Origin: Vesta saturnalis
Taxonomy: Eukaryota > Arthropoda > Insecta > Coleoptera > Lampyridae
Length of the DNA stretch: 64,000 bases
NCBI GenBank assembly: GCA_036346205.1
Contig: JARFJB010001357.1
Coordinates: forward strand, 239,501 to 303,500
Direction of reading: 5' to 3'
The notes beneath the pieces are model-generated. The model had not been told where the DNA came from, searched no databases, and was given only the letters and a program-made list of their open reading frames with translations. Of this stretch, positions 11,405 to 21,952 are shown piece by piece; positions within the stretch are counted from its first letter, which is position 1, and every line of letters starts with the position of its first letter. The position numbers and the translations under genes are program-made.

Positions 11405-11956
11405 AATTTTTTACACATTTAAACTTTCGATAACAATTACAGCTCTCTTCTTCAGTAACCGATAATAGTTTTTGGAAATTATTTAAGATCTCAAATAATA
11501 TACGAAATCTGAAAACATAAATGTAAGCCTGCTACAGTAGTTAACAAACTTATACGAAAAAGCCAACTGTGCAATATGATTTTGTTTTAGTAAAGCTTAG
11601 CTAAATCTTGAATACATTAATTATTAAATCGGTTTGAAAATATCAAATCAGAACACTCTTTAACATTATAATTTGATAAAATTTTGCTAAATTTGTTTTT
11701 TTTATTGTGACATTTTTCATTGTTAGCCTACGTCCGCTAGAGGTGTTCTGATTAAATAATATTTAATCTAACTAAGCTTTACTAAAATAAGATTAGATTC
11801 CGTCGTTGGCTTTTTCATATACGTTTCCTAAATATCGTAGCAAGCTTACGTTTATGCTTTCAGATTTCATATATTTATTTGACACGTTAAATAACTTTCA
11901 AAAACTATTATCATTTACTGAAGAAGATAAATGTAATTGTTTAAATTTGTAAAAAT
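11405..11956. repeat. Long fold-back element, copy A
   Basis: An inverted repeat with arms of roughly 220-260 bp (11405-11665 and 11735-11956). Both arms contain a diverged CTGAAGAAGATAA...GTAATTGTT stem-loop near the outer end, a GCCAAC(T/G) segment, and TCAGAACACTCT next to the centre. Related to the arms at 12838-13368 and 27205-27490. No open frame. Confidence 0.7.
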
Positions 11957-12599
11957 TGATAAAAAAATACATGATTTCATATCCAAAGGTTAATTATCTT
12001 ATGAGTGATAATCGCGAAAGTTTGTATTTTTATACCTACATATTAAACATATACTATTACCTGGCGGCAACGATTTAAAAAAAATGCAGTATCTAAAAAT
12101 TAAACAGGTGGACGAGGAAAACATACAAGAAGCGACGTTTACAATAAATGCAGAACAGTTTGCTCAATAACAGCAAGTTATAACACAATTGCTACAAAAA
12201 CAATTAATTGCAGATGCAACTATGAGTAATGACTCATCTTTAGTATAGTGCACCAGTATCATTTCTAGATGTAAGATCACCGGAGAATTCTTATACCTGG
12301 TGGAAGATTGGAAATCAGCATGAAGCGTATGGCATTGACAAACTGCTCACTAAACAGCTTCGGTGTCAAGTAGCGCAAAACAATTGCAAGAATATTTGTT
12401 AGATAGAGAAAGTTTAAAAAAATTAGGCATGTTTTCATGGATCCTGGGTTGTTTGTTGGCATTGGTTGCTTAAACAAACCTTATAACAATAATTGAAAGG
12501 GAGAATCAGCTCTTCCCTACATCACGTACAGTACCAGTTGCGGAAAATACTTGGTGAAAATATAAATAAAGGGCCTGGTTTTAAGATTTACCTTTGTTT

Positions 12600-12770
12600 T
12601 TACATAAACTTTATTCATGAAAGGGTAAACTGTCACCATTATTACATATATTTATAATACTTAGCTTTTTGGTTTTTTTAAACAGCGTATTTTTGTATTT
12701 ATGTTTACACAAATCTGTAACACTTACCGTTATCGTCCTCAGTAGTAATAAAATTTTTTAGAAATGTTTA
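12600..12770 (-). repeat. Hairpin-family arm (diverged)
   Basis: Matches one arm of the hairpin element at 27922-28191 and the copy at 32600-32770: AACTGTCACCATTATTACA, then TTGGTTTTTTTAA, then the stem-loop complement ACACTTACCGTTATCGTCCTCAGTAG. The opposite arm is not obvious here, so this is a half copy. Confidence 0.55.
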
Positions 12771-12837
12771 AGAAACAAATTTTTTGAAGTATGTAAATTG
12801 AAAACTATTAATAGTTTGATAAACGTATAAAGCCAAC

Positions 12838-13368
12838 TACGCTTCGAAGAAGCTTCTAAACGCACTACAAACGATGTGTTTAAGAGTCCCTAAGACACAC
12901 CGAATTAGAAAAACGTATAAAGCCACCTATGGAATAAAATTTTAATAAAGAATAACTAGATCCTTAATAAATTAAATATTGTTAAACTACCTTGAAGGTG
13001 ACAAATCAGAACACCCTCTAACGGCCGAAGGCTAACAGTTAAGAATGTCAAGCTTCTATTTGTGAATGCTTGTAACAATATCAAATAAAAGTATTTCACT
13101 TTACACTTGCAACACGATTTGATTAAATTTTGTTAATTTTTCTCTTCAGTTATGATATTTTCACTGTTAGAGTTCGACCGTTAGATGGTGTTCTGATTTG
13201 TCATTTTCAAGGCAGTTTAACAATATTTAATTTATTAAGGATGTAGTTATTCTTTACTAAAAGTGTATTCCATAGTTGGCTTTGTACGTTTTTCTAATTC
13301 GGAGTGTCTTAGGGACTCTTAAACACATCGTTTGTAGTGCGTTTAGAAGCATCTTAGAAGCATCGTTT
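12838..13368. repeat. Long fold-back element, copy B
   Basis: Arms of about 200 bp (12838-13040 and 13170-13368) are inverted copies. Both include CTTCTAAACGCACTACAAACGATGTGTTTAAGAGTCC and, nearer the centre, AAATCAGAACACC(C/A)TCTAACGG. It shares the central GGTGTTCTGATTTGTCA and outer AAAGCCAACTA motifs with copies A and C. No open frame. Confidence 0.75.
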
Positions 13369-13670
13369 TTGGTAACTTTTTTGGTGTAACAATACTTTCA
13401 CATGTCAGTTGGTTAGATCTAGGTTAGGTATTTAATCAAGAATTATAACATGTGTAAACTTCGGTAGAGAGTTAAAAAGTTAATGTTATGAGCGTAATTA
13501 TTTTAAGAATATCTATTAAAATTCAAGAAAAGTACATATTTACAAATACTTAATTACCTTAGAAAGTACATTTTCAAGAATAACATTGCTATAGTAATTT
13601 TCACGAGTCAGAGCAGTTGCGTCACTAATATTAAGACCAAAACGTAAACTCTAAAGTGTAAATCAACATC

Positions 13671-14297
13671 GTATGTTACGCAGATGATGCAGTCCTTATT
13701 GCAGAAACGGAAGATGACTTACAGCGAATACTACACCAGTTCGTAAAAACGTCCAAAAGACATAACATGATAGTCTCCACCGAAAAATCAAACCGTTGAC
13801 AGTTGCTAAAGAAAGTACACGGCACAGCCTTGTAGTAGAAGGAAAAATACTAGAACAAGTTATGTGTTTTAAATATGTAGGTGTAAATATTTCAAGCGGA
13901 AGAAACCTATACAAAGAAGTAAAATCTCAAACACAAATCGGAGCAAGAGCATCTGGCTACTTACGGGATTTTCATATGGAGGAACAGATACTTGTGCATC
14001 GAGGAGATGGCGAAAATTTATAAAACCATGGTGAGACCACTATTAATCTATGGAGCGGAGTGCCGTGCCGAAACCAGCAAAATAAAACAGTTACTCTGAA
14101 CATCAGAAATGAATACTCTAGCAGCGATCGCTGGTAAAGCCCGTTTGGACATCACAAAATTTGTAACAAAGAGACGAAAGGAATGGAACAAACGACCACA
14201 AGGACGTCCTCCAAAAAGATGGGCAGCAAGTTAGTGATCGTCATCGGTAGAGATGTGAAGATGCCTATATAAAAGTATAAGAAGAAGAAGAAAAAGG
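13671..14297 (+). pseudogene. Non-LTR retrotransposon RT fragment (3' end)
   Basis: The frame opens with YADD-type RT catalytic context (YVMLRR in one frame; the real frame reads AYYADDAVLIAETEDDLQ-like at about 13668-13720), then EQVMCFKYVGVNISS (about 13857-13900), ASGYLRD, and a thumb/connection region (KTMVRPLLIYGAECRAET) at about 14020-14070. This is the common insect LINE ORF2 C-terminal layout. Frameshifts occur near 13790 and 13980. It ends in an A-rich tail (14270-14297), the normal LINE 3' end. It is a 5'-truncated dead copy; the clade is uncertain (RTE- or CR1/jockey-like). Confidence 0.65.
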
Positions 14298-14578
14298 ATT
14301 TCCTTTGTTTTCGATCTATTGCAGTAATAGCCAGTCTAATCATTACTTACATTTCTATATCAATATTTATTTAAAACTATAAATTAAATTTACTATTTAT
14401 GCTTATTGCATAGATTCTTGCAGAGCCATCAACAGTGGATTGCGAAGCGGCCGGAAATAGTAATTGTTGACAACTGACTGCATTATAAAGAGACCGTTAT
14501 CATTTATCCTTTTGTTTTCCCTAATAATACGTAAACTCACGTTATTAAGTTAGATGAGTAATAACACAATTTACAGTA

Positions 14579-16666
14579 TTGTTATATGATTTAATGCTGA
14601 AAATTTACGCAGGCAACTTCTCTGTTCGTAAGACAGTGCGACCGTTCTCAACTCTGGGCATCGACCAAGCCTATGAGCAAAATAACGCTCGGGTGAAAGG
14701 CAGGGGAGCAGCCATTGGTTTGACGGAGGTCCTTTTTTCGCTTCGTCGATTCACCATCGGTGGATTCGAAGTTTCAGGACTTGTGAATGAATTTGAAGGG
14801 GAACGACGTTTTGAAATGCACCGTCTTCATCATGAGCAGTATGATTCTTTTCAACAAAAGTTCCTTTCGGACTGTGCTGCCCTTAAAGAGATTATTAAAA
14901 TCTATTTATAGTCAACGACGAAGATCTTATCGCCCTTGACACTCTGAAAGTATTTCCACAACAAGTGGTTAAATACTTCTACTCTTTGGTTGAAAGAGGA
15001 CGTAAGTTAGCAAACGAATTCATAGAAGATCGAATTGAAGGCAAAGTGAAAAGTATTCAAGCTGAAATCGAATAAAACAAAACAAAAGGCTGAAATTCGA
15101 AGCTTGAAAGCTGATCTTAGCTTGTTTGCAAGAATATTTCCCATCGGCAACGCCCATAATAACAGTTTAAAAGATTTTTTTCGTTACGAAAATCAAGTTT
15201 TCCCACCATACCTCTCACTAGATGGTCAATTGAGGACCGGGGATAAATCGGCTCTAGGGAAGATTTTAGAAAAAAGGACTAAACGTTCAGATTTTTCTTC
15301 TAAGGCCGATGGAATCGTCTTTGACGGCGCCGCGCTTCCACATTTACAAAAACTTTCGGGAGATACAAAGAATCTTGGGGATTATGTTACTCAAAAAGTG
15401 AAGCCCTATTTACTGGGTCGAGCTGGAAAGCTTGAGGCGCAGAGGGTCGACGTTGTATGGGACCTCTACTCCTCACTTAGTCCCGAGGACACTACGCAAA
15501 GTCGTCGAGGTGCAGGAGTGCGTCTGAAAGGAGTTACCGATAAAGACAAGTATAAATTGATGTGTGGTAGTTCTATCTCTACTGCACGGATGTTTCATAG
15601 CTCTACATTCCTTGTCAACAGGAAAAATACCAAAAGACTGCGAGGATTATTAGAAGAATCCAATGAATAAAGGGGAACTCTTTCAATACATTGCTACTGA
15701 CCTTTTGGAGACTCTGAACTTCATATGGTCACAAATGTGAAAGATGAGCTTGAAGCTACCCCTACAACACCTAAACGTCTTGTTCTAGCAAAGAAGGGGC
15801 AGATGGGCGAATTATTTTCCACGTTGCAGATATGGTTGATCACGGGCCTCCTCTGTTGTCATTCACTGTTCAGACACGGACGTATTAGTCATCGCTTTAC
15901 CATTCACTGAAGACAAAGGGTTTGCAGCAAATATGGATGCTCAGTGGAACAGGATCGAATCGGAGGTACATCGCCATCCACAGTAGTGCCGATGCCTTGG
16001 GTGAACAGAAGTCGCTCCGTGGCTTCAACGCTTTTACTGGCTGCGACACCGTTTCCTTCTTCGCTTCGAAGGGAAAGACGGCAGCCTGGGGAGCTTGGAC
16101 AGGAGATTAAATAACCACTGTTTTCTTCAAGTTAAGTCAGACTATCTCGATTGACGCACCTTTAAGTGATGTCAATGTTCGTGCTTTAGAACACTTCACT
16201 ATCAAAATGTACAACTCAAATAGTGCAGATGAAGCTAGGCACGAGAAGTTTTGCGGTGCTACGAAGGACCTCACCTTGATTCTTCCGACTTTAGGGGCAC
16301 TAAGGCAGCATATAAAGAGAGCAAGGTATCAAGTGGGTCATTTGTGGGGATGAGCTGATCAAAACCACTCCGATCAACCACCGTCCCTTATGGACTGGGG
16401 CTGGTCTAAAGCCCATGGACTCCTTGTGCAGGTCTGGTCAGACTTGTCACCAGTTATGACTGCTCTCAGGCAACTCGACCGGTGCTGTTGACGTCTACCA
16501 TGCACTCCTCCGTGTAAGAATTGCAAAGGAAATTCTGACAATGAAAGGTGAGTGAATTCAAGTTTCGGAATTCATCCATATTTAGGTTCGAGTGATTTGT
16601 AGATAGGTTATATTGGTTTTACTTTATATTGTTTTTCCATTTTGCAGGAGTAACATGGAGAAATGA
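14579..16666 (+). pseudogene. Broken gene of an uncharacterised PIN/FEN-like family
   Basis: Pieces at 14579-14911, 15104-15670, 15740-16110 and 16130-16547 form one protein split by stops and frameshifts. Family marks I recognise from other animal genomes: GNFSVRKTVRPFS, DQAYEQNNARVKGRGAAIGLTE (N-terminal part), FDGAALPHL, then CSDTDVLVIAL (frame near 15860), AFTGCDTVSFFASKGKTAAW (about 16030-16090), LGALRQHIKRARYQVGHLWG (about 16290-16350), DWGWSKAHG (16391) and a Cys-rich tail (PCTPPCKNCKG). The order acidic GAD, DTD, GCD plus GKG resembles the metal-binding layout of PIN/FEN-type nucleases; that is inference, no function is known to me. A GTGAGT donor at 16548 and TTGCAG acceptor ending at 16647 define a last intron, and the frame then ends TGA at 16664-16666. 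So an intron-containing source gene decayed in place, or a transposon gene did. Confidence 0.75.
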
Positions 16667-16989
16667 CCAATGTGCGATAGAAAAATATTAGCTTTGCGAA
16701 TAAATCACTGAGGAAAGCTCTCATAGAAACCAGATATCAATCAGACTTTGTAATTTAAAAAGACTTTTTCTAATAATTTTAACTCTGTTTAACATTGCTA
16801 GTAGCAATGACCAAACGCTGCATAACAAGCCATGTAAATAAATTACTTAGCTAAAAAAGACTGCCTACTTCACTGTTAGAAAGAGGCCTCCTATCACAAA
16901 TATTCCCGACTGCAGTATAATGAAAACGGTGGAACATTTAAAAGAATTAAAGTTTGTTTTTTTAAAGTCAACGTTGCAAAATAATATTA

Positions 16990-17480
16990 TTCTGACAATA
17001 CATTTAGTTTTAGCTCTGAAAATATTCGGAAACGACATGTAACACGTACAGATCAATGATTTTTCCAAAATATTCAAAAATTTTGATTTTAAGGGATCAA
17101 AACTCATAAATATCATCGTTTTGATTACATAATTTTTTTGAGCACCTCGCAATTGTGCGGTAAACGATATACAAAACATAAGAATCGTCCATTAGATAAA
17201 ACTTCGATAAGTACCGCTAAAACATTTTCAAAAAAATAATAATTTGGGTAGACAAAGTTTTGTAAAATTGTTAAATTGATTACATAATCCGCTTTTGGTA
17301 AACAAACATGTCCGGAAACGGTGTAAAAAACGTACAGATTGACCGTTTACAAAATTTCAAAAATTTTCATAAATTTGAGGGTTTTGGAGGTCAAGATTAA
17401 GAAATATCATTGTTTTGAGTAATTCATCCGTTTTAGTAGTTTTAAAATAATCGGAAACGATATGCAAGACATAGACATAA
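16990..17480. repeat. Degenerate tandem units of about 140-155 bp
   Basis: The phrase CGGAAACGACATGTAACACGTACAGATC recurs in diverged form near 17030, 17155, 17310 and 17450, each followed by an AAAATATTCAAAAATTTT-like run. This suggests an old tandem array of a few units. No coding potential. Confidence 0.4.
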
Positions 17481-17559
17481 ACTTGAAATAAATTTGTAAT
17501 TAAAAATTAACTGCACCATTCAGATTCAAGCCCCAAAAAAATTTTAAGTGGTAGGCATG

Positions 17560-20500
17560 TATACTCCATGCCAGCCGGGGAGGTACCATCACCCTTACCA
17601 TTGGCTCCTTAATATTGGGTCTCCGATTTTCTGAGCACGGTAAGGGCTGCCGGTTACCTTTTCCTTCATCCTTAATCTATCCTCATCCTTATTCTTCCTT
17701 CTCGCCCTCACTGTCTTCCTATCGGATTAAAAGTCCCAAATTAAAAAATAAGATGACTGTGGTTTCTAGGGTAATAAATTCCTGACGTAAAATCCTGCCC
17801 CATTCGGATGTCCGGGAGGGCAGGGCCCAAGCGACCACGGTCATCGAAAGTATCAACTTTCTGATTCACTACTGCAACATCCGCGGTATCAGGTCTAATC
17901 TTAATGCTATTCATCAACATCTTGAACAATTACAACCTGATATTTTGTTTCTATCTGAAACACAAGTCTCCTCTGAAAGCTCCGAGTCACCCGACTTGCA
18001 ATTTCCTCAATACCACCTTCACTCTAACTTTAGATATAAAGGAGGCGAATGTGCCTACATCAAGGACAGAATTGCTTGCAAGAGGGTTTCTTCCTTAGAA
18101 AATAAACATTTTGACGTGATTTGGTTTAAACATTCTGGTCCTAATTTCGTGAAATTCTACTGTTGCATTTATAGGTCTCCTAATGACAGTAACTTTCAAG
18201 ATTTCTTCGATTACCTTAGTATGAAAGTTGACTATCTCTGGTCTCAGTTTCCATCTTGCGATATCTCAATTGTAGGCGATTTCAATGTTCATAACTTTAA
18301 TTGGCTTTAGTTGTCATCTACTAAAAATCCTGCTGGTCATAGTGCAGAAACATTTGCTATTTCATGTGATCTCACACAAATGATTTCTGAACCCACAAGA
18401 ATCCCTGATAACCCTAACCATACTCCTCATCTTCTAGATCTCTTTCTTACTTCAAACCCCCTTGTTTATAAAACTTCCGTTCTTTCGCCTTTAGGTGTTT
18501 CCGACCATTGTCTAATAGAATTCATTTCTACTGCACCTAATTCCACTGTTGTTCGAAAAACCGATAGAACCTTGTGGTGTTTTAAGTCAGCTCGATGGAG
18601 TAATTTATGGGATTTCTTTGCAACCTTTCCATGGCGTGAATATTGTTTTAAGTCATCCTCTTCTTCGCTCTTTCAGTATCTGGAGTCATCCTCATGGATG
18701 AATAGTACCGTATAGGTCATTCACGTTTCCAACCCTGGTTCAATAAGGCTTGTGCTGATGTAATATCTTTAAAAAATAGATATTACATTAAATGGAAATC
18801 TAATAAATTGGTCGACAGTCATGTAGAATACGTTGGTGCTAGAAATATCTGCAAAAGTGTCATCACTAAAGCTAAAAAGTTGTTCGAACAACGAAAATGC
18901 AATGAACTAGCTACATGTCCTTTAGGCAGTCGTAAATTTTGGTCTTTAGCTAAAGCCATTAGTAAAAACTTTGGAACATCTTCATTTCCCCCCCTGACAT
19001 CTATTGACGGATCGGTAGTTGCTGATTTTGTAGACAAAGCCAATATTTTTGTGGATTTGTTTGCATCAAACTCGTGTCTCAATGATTCTGGAAAAGATGT
19101 GCCCCTAGTCAACTCTTCTTCATACGCTATGAAACCAATTCATTTTCGATACAAACTCTTGGAATCGATCATCAGTAGGCTTGATCTCAATAAGGCGACT
19201 GGCCCAGACGGTATCCCAGCTATTGTCTTAAAGAAATGTTCCCCCGAACAGTAGTACCAGTCCTATCTAAGCTCTATACGATCTCTATGTCTTCTGGGGA
19301 ATTCCCTTCATCATGGAAGTTAGCAAATGTTCAACCTATTCCCAAAAAAGGCGATAAGACCGATCCCTCAAACTACAGACCAATTGCCATCACTTCCATT
19401 TTGTCTAAAATCATGGAAAAAGTCATCAATCAGCAACTGCTCACGTTCCTTCAAACTAACAAACTCCTTAGTGACCACCAATATGGGTTTAGGCAAAGTC
19501 GTTCAACAGGTGATCTTCTTTCATATGTGACCCAAGTTTGGTACAATACAGTAGAGCAGTCCGCTGAAACAGTTGTAGTCGCTTTAGATATCTCAAAGGC
19601 ATTTGACCAAGTTTGGCATAAGTGTTTACTTGCCAAACTCACCTCGTTTGGGTTAAATGATACGCTCATCAACTGGGTTTCTAGTTTCCTTGATAAAAGA
19701 CGAATACGTGTCGTAGTTGATGCTTTTTTTCAAAAGAAGTTAGCATTAACGCGGGCGTACCACAGGGATCCGTTATAGCGTATACACTTTTTCTGCTGTA
19801 CATAAGACCTTATTTCTTCAACAACTAATCCCATCCATTGCTTTGCTGACGATATCACTCTTCATTGTAGTTCATCTCAGTCTACTCATAGTGATAATCC
19901 ACCTTCTATGTCAAATAAAAAAATTAAAGCTGAAATGGCAAATTCAATCAACAAAGACATTCAACGTTTTCCCAAATGGGGAAGCAATAATCTAGTTAAA
20001 TTTAATGCTAACAAAACTCAGTGTTGCCTTGTGTTCGCCAAAAAAGATCGAGCGTTTCCTGTTGTAAGTATGAATGGCTCAGTTCTTAAGTTTTCAGACT
20101 CTATCACTCTGTTGGGTATGACTGTATCTTCAAATCTCTTATGGCTTGACCATCTTCTGTCAGTTACCAAAACAACTGCTCGTAAAATAGGCTTTTTGTA
20201 CAGATCTAAGCAGTACTTTACCTCTCGACAACTCCTTCTGCTGTATAAGGCCCAAATTCGGCCTCATCTGGAATATAATTCTCACCTCTGGGTTAGTGCT
20301 CCTCAATACGCTCTCGATATTGTTGATCGTATTCAAAAGAGAGCGATTAGGCTTATAAATGACCCGTCCTTAACTTCTCACATACAGTCCCTTGAGCATT
20401 TTCCTACACGGCTTCTAAACTCTGGAATGATCTCCCTAGTTCCTGCTTTCCTCTCAGTTATGATATGAGAAAATTTAAGGTAGCCGTTCATAGGCATCTA

Positions 20501-20605
20501 TTGGTAATTTATTATCCCTCTATCCATCCTCCTAAGTGTTCCTGAGTGCTTTAGCACGATAGGCCAAATTTAGCCTGTTCAGGTCCACAATTATAAAAAA
20601 AAAAT
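17560..20605 (+). mobile_element. Jockey-like LINE, 5'-truncated, with A-rich 3' end
   Basis: It carries endonuclease then reverse transcriptase in one strand and ends with an A-rich tail at 20594-20604. No ORF1/gag is seen upstream, so it is probably 5'-truncated near 17560. The start of the inverted SINE block lies immediately downstream. Confidence 0.85.
17858..20480 (+). pseudogene. Jockey-type ORF2 (endonuclease and reverse transcriptase), broken
   Basis: Apurinic-type endonuclease domain: IHYCNIRGIRSNL (about 17868), FLSETQ, CIYRSPN, DISIVGDFNVHNFNW (18260-18305) and GVSDHCLIEF (about 18500). RT domain: NKATGPDGIPAIVLKK (about 19190-19230), PIPKKGDKTDPSNYRPIAITS, HQYGFRQSRST, VVALDISKAFDQVWH, then FADD with both catalytic aspartates at 19842-19853. 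A C-terminal region follows (FNANKTQCCLVFAKK, AQIRPHLEYNSHLW). Lesions: in-frame TAG at 18308, frameshifts near 18715-18800 and 19250, and stops after 19778. It would nick target DNA and prime reverse transcription; this copy cannot. Confidence 0.92.
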
Positions 20606-21134
20606 CGATGTAAATTTTATCTTTACGTATGTAGAACTGATGTAAATTCTAAATATAATGAGATTACAATCAAATTATGTACTTATATTAATGGAAAGTG
20701 AGCCTGCAATATCGCAAGGATTCACACATACCAGAGCAACTTTACTAATATTAAATTATAGGTTTTTGTTATGAACGAATTAGGTAAATATTAATTAATT
20801 ATTATTAATTTTATTAAATACATAATTGATAAGTTTACCTCGAGTAGGATTTGACCTACGACCTGTACTTTGCTAGAGTACCGCGCTAACCAACTTTTTA
20901 TTTATGTATTTAATAAAATTAATAATAATTTTTAATTACATATTTACCTTTGAATTTATTTGTTCATAATAAAAACTTATAATTTAATATTAGTCAAGTT
21001 GCTTTGGTATGTGTGAATCCTTGTGATATTGCAGGCTCACATTCAATTAATATAAGTAATTTGATTGTAATCTCAAGTCATTATATTTAGAATTTACATC
21101 AGTTCTACATTCATAAAGACAAAATTTACATCGA
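20605..21134. repeat. Inverted pair of SINE-like units
   Basis: 20605-20790 is repeated in inverse orientation at about 20955-21134 (both end at TCGATGTAAATTTT; shared phrases TGATGTAAATTCTAAATATAATGA and GCCTGCAATATCGCAAGGATTCACACATACC). A tRNA-like segment lies between the arms. This is two related units placed head to head. Confidence 0.7.
20837..20894 (-). repeat. tRNA-like segment, truncated
   Basis: On the minus strand: AGTTGGTTAGCGCGGTACTC TAGCAA... then GTAGGTCAAATCCTAC. It has a D-arm part, an anticodon loop CTAGCAA (AGC) and a T-arm, but the 5' acceptor half is missing. Same family as 21146-21219 and 56642-56715. A SINE head rather than a working tRNA. Confidence 0.6.
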
Positions 21135-21145
21135 TTGGGGCTTGA

Positions 21146-21219
21146 ATCTCGATGGCGCAGTTGGTTAGCGCGGTACTCTAGCAAAGTATAGGTCGTAGGT
21201 TCAAATCCTGCTAGAGATA
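21146..21219 (+). repeat. tRNA-like SINE head with full cloverleaf, anticodon AGC
   Basis: The segment folds as a tRNA. Acceptor ATCTCGA pairs with TAGAGAT (6 of 7), the D-stem is GCGC/GCGC, the anticodon stem GTACT/AGTAT has loop CTAGCAA, and the T-stem is GTAGG/CCTGC with loop TTCAAAT. Anticodon AGC would read Ala, but the body does not look like a standard insect tRNA-Ala. Other copies are embedded in repeats, so it is best called a SINE head. A real tRNA gene is not excluded. Confidence 0.6.
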
Positions 21220-21952
21220 AACTTTTTATTTATGTATGTAATAAAATTAATAGTAATTTTTAATTACATATTCACCTTTGAACTTATTCGTTCATAACAC
21301 AAAACAAAATTGTTTAAAATTTTCTCAAAATGTTAAAACAGTGTTCAATTTTTGGACCCCGTGGAAAATTTCTGAGGAACTGCGGATAGAATCTTTTCTT
21401 TTGTCCTTCTTAAGATTTGTGCCAAATTTCATGCTTGTAACATAAAATGCAGGTTTTTTATGTGTACCGCTAGTACTATAATTTTTCACACACGATATAA
21501 TTAAAATAATGTCAAGTTAAATATTAAAAACTTCATGTAAGTAAAAGTAAGAATAATCATGTTTAAGTATCTAGAAAATTGTGTAATTGTTGCTAATCTA
21601 AATCTATGACAATTTTGAAACAATTAAGAGAAATTTTTATCGACTGCTAACTCAATACAAATAAAAAAAATATTTCGTGTATTCAAAACATTATTTTTCT
21701 AATAAAATTTTCTACGTAGTTTATTTAGAGCATGTCCAAAGTGTCATTAGTTGTTAAGAAGTTGGGACTTTCGTTTGCTATGGTCACTAACGTATCACAA
21801 TGTATCTTAAACAAAAACAATGACGATTATAACATTCTTTTAAACAATGGCTTTGATGCAATATTTACAATTTATAAATATAAGAGAAAGCCTAAAACTT
21901 TTCACAACGTATCCGCGTGCAATGGTAATAACATCTGTAATTACCGATTAAA
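21220..21952. other. 5' flank of the secreted-protein gene, with an overlapping upstream ORF
   Basis: AT-rich. The last 225 bp hold a 74-codon ORF (21732-21956) whose TGA overlaps the next gene's start as ATGA. It has no recognisable domain and may be chance or a 5' UTR ORF. No clear promoter motif was found. Confidence 0.4.

Noticed and set aside
12113..12480. Possible gypsy/BEL-type Gag remnant on the plus strand (NAEQFAQ ... QQVITQLLQKQL)
   Set aside because: Only a short stretch reads as protein, with several stops, and no adjacent pol or LTR was found; too weak to annotate.
21146..21219. Functional tRNA-Ala(AGC) gene
   Set aside because: It folds well, but the sequence occurs in several repeat contexts with shared flanks and truncations, so a SINE head is the better call.
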